In this document: piece by piece, positions 5,392 through 10,600 of the stretch
Layout: every line of letters begins with the position of its first letter
How positions within the stretch are numbered: the stretch's first letter is position 1
NCBI GenBank assembly: GCA_035637455.1
Contig: DASPXE010000152.1
Location: forward strand, 1-10,600
DNA length: 10,600 nucleotides
Reading direction: 5' to 3'
Source of the DNA: 20CM-4-69-16 sp035637455
Lineage (GTDB): Bacteria; Gemmatimonadota; Gemmatimonadetes; Gemmatimonadales; GWC2-71-9
Program-made: the position numbers and the translations under genes
The notes under the pieces: model-generated
What the model was told of the DNA's origin: nothing
The model's input: only the letters and a program-made list of their open reading frames with translations
The model's database searches: none

Positions 5392-6201
5392 GTGAAGATC
5401 GCCCTCACCATCGCCGGTTCCGATTCGGGCGGCGGGGCCGGCGTCCAGGCCGATCTGAAAACGTTCCACCAGTTCGGCGTGTTCGGCACGAGCGTGATCA
5501 CCGCCGTCACCGCCCAGAACACTGTGGGCGTCCGGGCATGGCAGCCGCTGCCGGCCGCGCTCGTGACTCAACAGATCGACGCTCTGGCCGACGACCTTCC
5601 CGCGGCGGCCGTGAAAAGCGGCATGCTCGGCTCGGCAGAGCTGGTCGAAACCGTGGCGGCGGGGATCGCCGGCCGGCGGCTGCCGAATTACGTGCTCGAT
5701 CCTGTCATGATTGCGACGTCGGGCGACCGGTTGCTGAATGTGGACGCCGAGCGGCTGATCGCGCGGCGTCTCGTGCCGCTCGCGCGGCTCGTCACGCCCA
5801 ACCTGGCCGAAGCCGCGATTCTCGTGGGCACCGACGTGCGGAACCCAGCCGACATGGAGCGTGCCGGCCGCGCGCTCGTGCAGCTCGGCGCCAACGCCGC
5901 CCTGATGAAGGGCGGCCATCTCGCAGGAGACGAGATCGTCGACGTGCTCGTGAGCGACGGCACGGTGCGACGCTTCACCCGCGCGCGGCTCGACACGACC
6001 TCGACCCACGGCACCGGCTGCACCCTCTCGGCGGCGATCACCGCGGGGCTGGCCCACGGCCGGCCGCTCGAGCGCGCCGTCGAGGATGCGCTCGACTTCG
6101 TGCAGCGCGCGATGGCCGCCGCCCCGGGGCTGGGCAAGGGACACGGACCGCTGAACCATTTCGTGCCCGCGCCGCCGCGACCGCCGACGGATGGGTGGTA
6201 G
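5392..6201 (+). CDS. thiD: Hydroxymethylpyrimidine (phosphate) kinase ThiD
   Basis: ThiD phosphorylates 4-amino-5-hydroxymethyl-2-methylpyrimidine twice to the pyrophosphate used for thiamine synthesis, in the cytoplasm. The 269-residue protein begins at GTG 5392 and has the ribokinase-fold hallmarks: AGSDSGGGAGVQADLKTF (8-25), AVTAQNTVGV, VLDPVMIATSG (101-111), TPNLAEAAIL (135-144), MKGGH (172-176) and STHGTGCTLSAA (204-215) with the Cys210 loop. GHGPLNHF (250-257) is the usual end of the family. Twelve further residues (VPAPPRPPTDGW) follow before a TAG stop that lies inside a palindrome half-copy, so the tail is probably an acquired extension. The reading frame stays open far upstream, but that part is antisense to the methyltransferase and is not ThiD. 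The start has no clear ribosome binding site. Confidence 0.96.
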   Translation: MKIALTIAGSDSGGGAGVQADLKTFHQFGVFGTSVITAVTAQNTVGVRAWQPLPAALVTQQIDALADDLPAAAVKSGMLGSAELVETVAAGIAGRRLPNYVLDPVMIATSGDRLLNVDAERLIARRLVPLARLVTPNLAEAAILVGTDVRNPADMERAGRALVQLGANAALMKGGHLAGDEIVDVLVSDGTVRRFTRARLDTTSTHGTGCTLSAAITAGLAHGRPLERAVEDALDFVQRAMAAAPGLGKGHGPLNHFVPAPPRPPTDGW

Positions 6202-6212
6202 GGGCACGGCAT
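6198..6212. repeat. Half copy of the ffh palindrome family, supplying the thiD stop codon
   Basis: GTAGGGGCACGGCAT matches the left arm of the ffh palindromes at 13 of 15 positions and runs to the palindrome centre. The right arm is not present (TGCGGAAGGGCGC follows). The thiD stop TAG is bases 2-4 of the element. It sits in the 33-bp gap between thiD and the DUF2071 gene, which are in the same frame. Confidence 0.65.
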
Positions 6213-6234
6213 TGCGGAAGGGCGCGGGCGCGCG

Positions 6235-6945
6235 TTGACGCCCCGCCCCTTCCTCACCGCCCGCTGGTCGAACCTGGTCCTCCTCACCTTCGAAGCTCCC
6301 GAGGACCTGGTGCGGGCGCAGCTCGCTCCCGGTGTCGAACCCGACCGCTGGAACGGCAAGACGCACGCGAGTCTGGTAGCGCTCGAGATGCACGACGTGC
6401 TGGTGCGCGGCTGGCGCATCCCCGGCTTCGCCGCTCACCCCCAGGTGAACTTCCGGGTCTACGCCAGGCACGGAGCGCAACCCGCCGTGGCATTCGTGCG
6501 CGAGCTCGTCCCGAGCCGCATCATCGCGGCGGTCGGGCGACTCCGCTACGGGGAGCCGTTCCAGGCCGCCCGGATCTCAGCACGCCTCGTCGAGGGCACG
6601 GACAGCGTCACCGCGGAATACCGCTTCGGGCTCGATGCGCCACGCGATCGCATCGTCGTCACGGGGTCGCGCGACCGCGCGGTTCCGGCCGCGGCAACCT
6701 TCGAGTACTACCTCACACAGCGCACGTACGGCGTGCGCACCGACCGGCATGGGCGGCCGCGAGCGTTCCGCGTGGAGCACGTACCCTGGGCCGTCAGGAG
6801 AGTCGTGAACGTGGATTATGCCGTGGACTTCGCGGCGCTGTACGGGCCTGAGTGGGAAGTCTTGAACCACAGCACACCCGTTTCCACCATCTTCGCGGTT
6901 GGATCAGACGTCTCGGTGTATCCGCCCGAGGTGGAAAGACGCTGA
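6235..6945 (+). CDS. DUF2071 (YqjF-like) protein of unknown function
   Basis: A 236-residue cytoplasmic protein of the DUF2071 family, typified by Bacillus subtilis YqjF; its function is not established. Family features seen are RPFLTARWSNLVLLTFEAP at the N-terminus, HPQVNFRVYAR (68-78), FEYYLTQRTYG (156-166) and HVPW (182-185). There is no signal peptide or membrane segment. The start is TTG 6235, the first usable start after the thiD stop, with GGAAGGG about 13 bases upstream. An ATT codon at 6211 is the only upstream alternative. The gene follows thiD by 33 bp in the same frame and is probably co-transcribed with it. No link to thiamine metabolism is known, and neighbourhood alone is weak evidence. 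Confidence 0.87.
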   Translation: MTPRPFLTARWSNLVLLTFEAPEDLVRAQLAPGVEPDRWNGKTHASLVALEMHDVLVRGWRIPGFAAHPQVNFRVYARHGAQPAVAFVRELVPSRIIAAVGRLRYGEPFQAARISARLVEGTDSVTAEYRFGLDAPRDRIVVTGSRDRAVPAAATFEYYLTQRTYGVRTDRHGRPRAFRVEHVPWAVRRVVNVDYAVDFAALYGPEWEVLNHSTPVSTIFAVGSDVSVYPPEVERR

Positions 6946-6967
6946 GGTAGGCGCCATCTCAGCGTCT
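6937..6967. terminator. Hairpin between convergent genes, candidate terminator
   Basis: AGACGCTGAG (6937-6946) and CTCAGCGTCT (6958-6967) form a perfect 10-bp stem with an 11-base loop centred on GGCGCC. The stem includes the DUF2071 stop codon (6943-6945) and lies 30 bp before the 3' end of the opposing DUF5916 gene, so it could serve both strands. There is no T-tract. Confidence 0.55.
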
Positions 6968-6996
6968 ACCTTGGCGTCGACACGTCTAGAGCGCCG

Positions 6997-9690
6997 TTAT
7001 GGATTCCACCAGTACGTGACTTTCACCAGGAAGATGTTGTCCGCCTTGGCGTGCAGCAGCCGATCCATCGACTGGCGGAACTGGAAGTCCCCGATGTTCT
7101 CGTCGTCCGAGCGGCTCTGCGTCCACACGAAGAAGATCGTCGAGCCTGGCAGGTACTCCCAGCGCAGCACGGCGTTCCCGCGCAGCGAGACGAAGTTGAA
7201 GTTCGGATCGCCGAACGTGAGCGAGTCGGTCGCGTTGCCCGTGATCGGGTGCACCACGTAGCTCCCGTCGGGTGCGCGCGTGATCGTGCCCGCATCCCGC
7301 CCGTACACGGTGAAGTCGAACGTGCGGGGACGCGCCACCTCCTTGAAGTCGCCGTACCGGCCCGCGGAGATCAGCGGCTGGGCGTAGACCTGGAGCGACA
7401 GCGCCGGGCTGTAGGTCCAGTTCAAACGGATTCCGGCCGAGAGCTCGGTCTGGTGCAGCGTCCCGAAGACGTAGCGGTTCCCGAACGTCGTCGCCGCCGC
7501 CGGGTCCGCGAACGTGCCGACATACTGTACGGGCGTCAGTTCGCGGAACAGATTCGGGCCGACGCTCAAGAGGACGTTGGATGCTGGCCGGAAATCGACA
7601 CTGGGCGAGAGGTACCAGTTCCGGTCGCTCTCCGCTTGGTAGGTCCCGGACTGGAAGTTGATCACCCACGCCTTGCGACTGTCCGATTGCCAACCGAGGT
7701 CCACCTGGTAGCCGGGGGGATTCAAGGTCAGCGGGCCGCCGCGGGTGCGTCGGTTGTTCACGGTCCAGGGGTTGTAAGCCAGGTCCCAGTTTAACTGATG
7801 GTAGTTGAGCAGCTGCAGGGTCCCGAATTGGAAGGCACCTGACCAGTTGATGTTGCCGTCCCAATCGTAGTTGCGGAATAGGGCTCCGCCCAGCTCCGCG
7901 TAGCGGAACACTTTTCCGGGCTTCGTCCAGTCGTAGCCCGCGCCGACGTGCAGGTTGACCACTCCGGTGCGCCACAGGAAGCCGAGGTCGTGCACGTCGA
8001 ACCGTGGGGCGATGACCCCGATCGCCGAATTCGAGAACCAGTTGCCCTTCTGCTTGTTCAGGTAGACCCGGGCCGCCCAGCCGGTGAGCGACGTTGCGGT
8101 CGAGTCCACACGCACATGCCCGGCGTCCGGCTGCTGGAAGTAGTGCCGTGGGTTCTCCTGCACCGCGGTGATGCGGGCGGCGCTCCCGTCGATGCGTGAC
8201 GCGCCGACCCACCCGGTGACCACCCACCGTTTGTCGTGATCGAGGAACGTCCACCCGTCGGCACCCCACACCAACGAGCGCGAGTTGACGTCCGCGCGCA
8301 GCGTGGGGTCCTGGAACCCGCGCGCGGCCACCGTGCTCATGACGCCCAGCCCCTGACGGCCGTCGGGGAATTCCTTCTGCACTCGGAACACTCCGTAATA
8401 GGTGAGCGGTTCGACTTCCTTCTTGAACAGCGTCCCAGCCGTGTCGAGCTGGGCCGTCTCCCGGCCCGTCACCGCCGAGAGCGCACCGACGTTCCAGCTC
8501 CCCGCCGCTTTCCCGGTCATCTTCAAGGCACCGAGGATGTGCGCCCCCACCGGCATGTCGCTGAAGTCTGCAGTCGGCACGCTTCCCTGAGGGGCGCGGC
8601 CGACGCGGCGACTGTAGAAGAACCGCGGCTCGGCCCAGTTGAACCCCCAGTAGTTGCGCGCCCCGCCCCGCCCGAAGTTGAAGATCGACGCCCCCTCGAT
8701 GAAGAACGGCCGCTTCTCCTGGAAAAACGTCTCGGCGTCGCTCAGGTTCACCACCGCCGGATCCACCTCCACCTGGCCGAAGTCGGGGTTCACCGTGGCG
8801 TTGAGGGTGAGGTTGGGCCCTAGCCCGATGCGGGCGTCGGCGCCAATGCCGGGCGTCAGCTTGGACCCGTCGTTGAACGGATTGCCCGGAGTCCGTGACG
8901 AGAGCTCCGCCTTGCCGGTCGTGTAGGGCAAGACCTCGAGCCGCGGCGGCGGGGTGACCTGCTCGATCCCCACCAAATCCACGAATCGCGACACGAAGCC
9001 GCTGCCGTTCTTGGGCGTGTAGACGAGATAATCCCGCTCGTTCTTGCGCGCGATGTCGCGCCGGAAGTTGATCCCCCACACGTACTGCGGCTTTTGGATG
9101 AAGCGCAGCTGAGAGTACGGGATGCGCAGCTCGGCCGTCCAGCCGAGCGAATCGCGGCTGACCTTCCCCTCCCACACCCCGTCCCACGAGTTGTCGTCCC
9201 ATTCATCGTTGTACAGCGTACCGTCGGAGAGCGTCCCCGCCGCGTTGATGGCGAAGTAGTAGCCGCTGCGGCGGTCGTGGTAGGGGTCGATGTAGACGGT
9301 GAAGGCGTCCGCGTTGGTCTGCGCGTCGCGCCGCCCCAGTCGGGCAACGATCGAGTCGGGATGCGCGTCGTACATCCGGGCGCCGATGTAAAGCGCCGCG
9401 TCGTCGTAGGCGACGTACACCACGGAGCTCTCGGTCGGGGCCGCCCCTTCATTTGGATCGCGCTGCCGGAAGTCCGTCACGCGCTCGGCCCCCTCCCACA
9501 TCGCGTCGTGCAGCACGCCGTCGACCACGATCGGCCGGACCAGTCGCGTGGCGCGCACCCGCTGTGGGGCCATGGCGGGTGAGTCGGCCGCGACGGCGGA
9601 CGTGAGAACCGGTGGCCGAGCGGGCAGCGCGGCGGGCGTCGGCAAGGGGGCGGCGGCGCAGCTCGCCAGCCAGAGGATAGCCAGAGACAT
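6997..9690 (-). CDS. DUF5916 outer-membrane protein with N-terminal CBM9-like domain
   Basis: An 897-residue exported protein. Residues about 45-245 form a carbohydrate-binding family 9-like beta-sandwich (IVVDGVLHDAMW, YVAYDDAALYIGARMYD, DAFTVYIDPYHDRRSGYYFAINAAGT, WTAELRIPYSQLRF). The rest matches the DUF5916 beta-barrel region (VNPDFGQVEVDPAVVNLSDAETFFQEKRPFFIEG, then many aromatic alternating strands up to VTYWWNP). Proteins of this type are abundant in Gemmatimonadota, Acidobacteriota and Bacteroidota; ligand and function are unknown. The start chosen is ATG 9690, with AGG five bases upstream; GTG 9696 would add two residues. The signal (MSLAILWLASC) is very short and has no basic residue, although LASC is a good lipobox. 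No upstream in-frame start exists before a TGA near 9750. It stands alone and converges with the DUF2071 gene. Confidence 0.9.
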   Translation of the reverse strand: MSLAILWLASCAAAPLPTPAALPARPPVLTSAVAADSPAMAPQRVRATRLVRPIVVDGVLHDAMWEGAERVTDFRQRDPNEGAAPTESSVVYVAYDDAALYIGARMYDAHPDSIVARLGRRDAQTNADAFTVYIDPYHDRRSGYYFAINAAGTLSDGTLYNDEWDDNSWDGVWEGKVSRDSLGWTAELRIPYSQLRFIQKPQYVWGINFRRDIARKNERDYLVYTPKNGSGFVSRFVDLVGIEQVTPPPRLEVLPYTTGKAELSSRTPGNPFNDGSKLTPGIGADARIGLGPNLTLNATVNPDFGQVEVDPAVVNLSDAETFFQEKRPFFIEGASIFNFGRGGARNYWGFNWAEPRFFYSRRVGRAPQGSVPTADFSDMPVGAHILGALKMTGKAAGSWNVGALSAVTGRETAQLDTAGTLFKKEVEPLTYYGVFRVQKEFPDGRQGLGVMSTVAARGFQDPTLRADVNSRSLVWGADGWTFLDHDKRWVVTGWVGASRIDGSAARITAVQENPRHYFQQPDAGHVRVDSTATSLTGWAARVYLNKQKGNWFSNSAIGVIAPRFDVHDLGFLWRTGVVNLHVGAGYDWTKPGKVFRYAELGGALFRNYDWDGNINWSGAFQFGTLQLLNYHQLNWDLAYNPWTVNNRRTRGGPLTLNPPGYQVDLGWQSDSRKAWVINFQSGTYQAESDRNWYLSPSVDFRPASNVLLSVGPNLFRELTPVQYVGTFADPAAATTFGNRYVFGTLHQTELSAGIRLNWTYSPALSLQVYAQPLISAGRYGDFKEVARPRTFDFTVYGRDAGTITRAPDGSYVVHPITGNATDSLTFGDPNFNFVSLRGNAVLRWEYLPGSTIFFVWTQSRSDDENIGDFQFRQSMDRLLHAKADNIFLVKVTYWWNP

Positions 9691-9762
9691 GGGCACCTGG
9701 AGACGGAGGTCGGTGCGACATCCCCGGCGACGGCGTCCGAGGCGGGCTGATCACTGCGAACT

Positions 9763-9792
9763 ATGACAGCGCTCGGGACGAAAGGGTTGCAA
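9763..9792 (-). promoter_or_regulatory. Weak candidate promoter for the DUF5916 gene
   Basis: Within the 160-bp gap after the phosphorylase stop, the minus strand has TTGCAA (9792-9787), an 18-base spacer and TGTCAT (9768-9763). Each hexamer matches the sigma-70 consensus at four of six positions. No convincing terminator hairpin for the phosphorylase gene is visible in the same gap. Confidence 0.2.
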
Positions 9793-9850
9793 CGAAGGTG
9801 TCAGAATACGGTCAGTGGCCGGTGCAGCGGGAAGCGGTCGGGGGAGAGTT

Positions 9851-10600
9851 CTAAAGCCTGGCGATGACGCCTCTTATCAGGGTCGCAAGCTGGCCGGCGA
9901 CCTGCGTCCCGGCCGCCAGCACCTCCGCGTGGGACAGCGGGGCGGCAGACAGCCCGGCCGCCACGTTCGTGATGCTCGAGAAACCGAGACAGCGGATCCC
10001 CCGCGCCCGGGCCACGATCACCTCCGGCACGGTCGACATCCCGACCGCGTCGGCGCCGAGGCGCTGCAGCATGCGGATTTCCGCGGGGGTTTCGTACGAC
10101 GGGCCCAGCAGCGCGGCATACACACCCTCCTCGAGCACGATCTTCTCCTGGCGCGCCACCTCGCGGGCCAGTGCGCGCAGAGCAGGATCGTAGGGGTCGC
10201 TCATGTCCGGAAAGCGCTGCTCACCCTCCTCGACCGGGCCCTCCAGCGGATTCCGGAACATGAGATTGATGTGGTCCGCAATGAGCATCAGCGTGGGCGG
10301 CCGAAACGTTGGGCGGATCCCCCCGGCGGCGTTGGTGACGATCAGGGTGCCGACGCCCAGCCGCGCGAAGAGCCGGACTGGCAGCGCGGCGACGGCGGGC
10401 GCGTGGCCCTCATAGAGATGAAAGCGGCCGCTCTGAACGAGCACCGGGACCCCGTCGAGCGTCCCCGCGACGAGCTCTCCCTTGTGGCCCGGCGCGCCGG
10501 GCTTCTGAAAGCCGGGGATCTCCGCGTAGGGAATGCGCGTCGCGCTGCGAACCTCGTCCGCCGCATCCCCCAACCCCGAGCCGAGCACGATCGCGACGCG
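9851..10600 (-). CDS. punA: Purine nucleoside phosphorylase, trimeric class I (5' end outside window)
   Basis: The enzyme cleaves purine (2'-deoxy)ribonucleosides with phosphate to the free base and (deoxy)ribose 1-phosphate, for purine salvage in the cytoplasm. The 249 visible residues begin RVAIVLGSGLGD, the phosphate-binding GSGLG loop near the N-terminus of this family, so only about 20-30 residues are missing to the right. Other motifs are PGHKGELVAG, QSGRFHLYEGH, VTNAAGGI, ADHINLM, MSDPYD, GPSYETPAEIRML, GADAVGMSTVPEVIVAR and SSITNVAAG. The Glu of GPSYET and the Asn of SSITN correspond to the residues that select 6-oxopurines (guanosine, inosine) in trimeric phosphorylases. An adenosine or methylthioadenosine substrate is therefore less likely. 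The stop is TAG 9851-9853. Confidence 0.95.
   Translation of the reverse strand, partial: RVAIVLGSGLGDAADEVRSATRIPYAEIPGFQKPGAPGHKGELVAGTLDGVPVLVQSGRFHLYEGHAPAVAALPVRLFARLGVGTLIVTNAAGGIRPTFRPPTLMLIADHINLMFRNPLEGPVEEGEQRFPDMSDPYDPALRALAREVARQEKIVLEEGVYAALLGPSYETPAEIRMLQRLGADAVGMSTVPEVIVARARGIRCLGFSSITNVAAGLSAAPLSHAEVLAAGTQVAGQLATLIRGVIARL

Noticed and set aside
5538..6851. A 437-codon plus-strand frame spanning thiD and the DUF2071 gene
   Set aside because: It is a shifted frame through two recognisable genes, with an arginine/alanine-rich translation and no motifs.
6986..9202. A 738-codon minus-strand frame within the DUF5916 region
   Set aside because: The overlapping 897-residue frame carries the CBM9-like and DUF5916 signatures; this one is its shadow.
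9280..9293. GTAGGGGTCGATG, similar to the palindrome left arm
   Set aside because: It encodes the conserved IDPYHDRR segment of the CBM9-like domain and has no matching right arm. The similarity stops after eight bases.
10190..10205. GTAGGGGTCGCTCATG, similar to the palindrome left arm
   Set aside because: It encodes the conserved MSDPYD segment of purine nucleoside phosphorylase; no palindrome is present.

Overview
The window is GC-rich, densely coding DNA with mostly housekeeping genes. A large DUF5916/CBM9-like outer-membrane protein, a DUF2071 protein, an HELVH lipoprotein and a Bacteroidota-style promoter together suggest a Gram-negative bacterium of or near the FCB group. Gemmatimonadota is my best guess, with Acidobacteriota as an alternative. 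This is inference from gene content, not a phylogenetic placement.

Layout. The left half is a tight minus-strand cluster, read from right to left: a TrmH/SpoU RNA methyltransferase (4489-5295), prepilin peptidase (3714-4499), an AAA+ ATPase resembling only the first ATPase ring of ClpA/ClpB (2531-3709), a zinc-metalloprotease-like lipoprotein (1305-2534), and then ffh, which runs off the left edge (1-1194). The first four genes overlap or lie within 4 bp, so they look co-transcribed and translationally coupled. A near-perfect 26-bp hairpin and a candidate Bacteroidota-type promoter separate ffh from them. Divergent from this cluster, on the plus strand, are thiD (5392-6201) and a DUF2071 gene (6235-6945). 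These converge, with a small hairpin between, on a long minus-strand gene for a DUF5916 outer-membrane protein (6997-9690). Upstream of that lies a purine nucleoside phosphorylase (9851 to beyond the right edge), also on the minus strand.

What stands out is short repeats living inside genes rather than a new multi-gene system. A 28-bp palindrome is present twice, in frame, inside ffh, adding the peptide VG(A/T)QHAAPL at two loops. The left half of a related copy supplies the thiD stop codon. A different long hairpin contains the lipoprotein stop codon. The AAA+ gene holds two decanucleotide arrays in inverted orientation within a disordered linker. The single-ring Hsp100-like ATPase, placed between a prepilin peptidase and a metalloprotease-like lipoprotein, is the least ordinary gene. 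No CRISPR array, tRNA, rRNA or insertion sequence was recognised, and no gene-free stretch exceeds about 155 bp.
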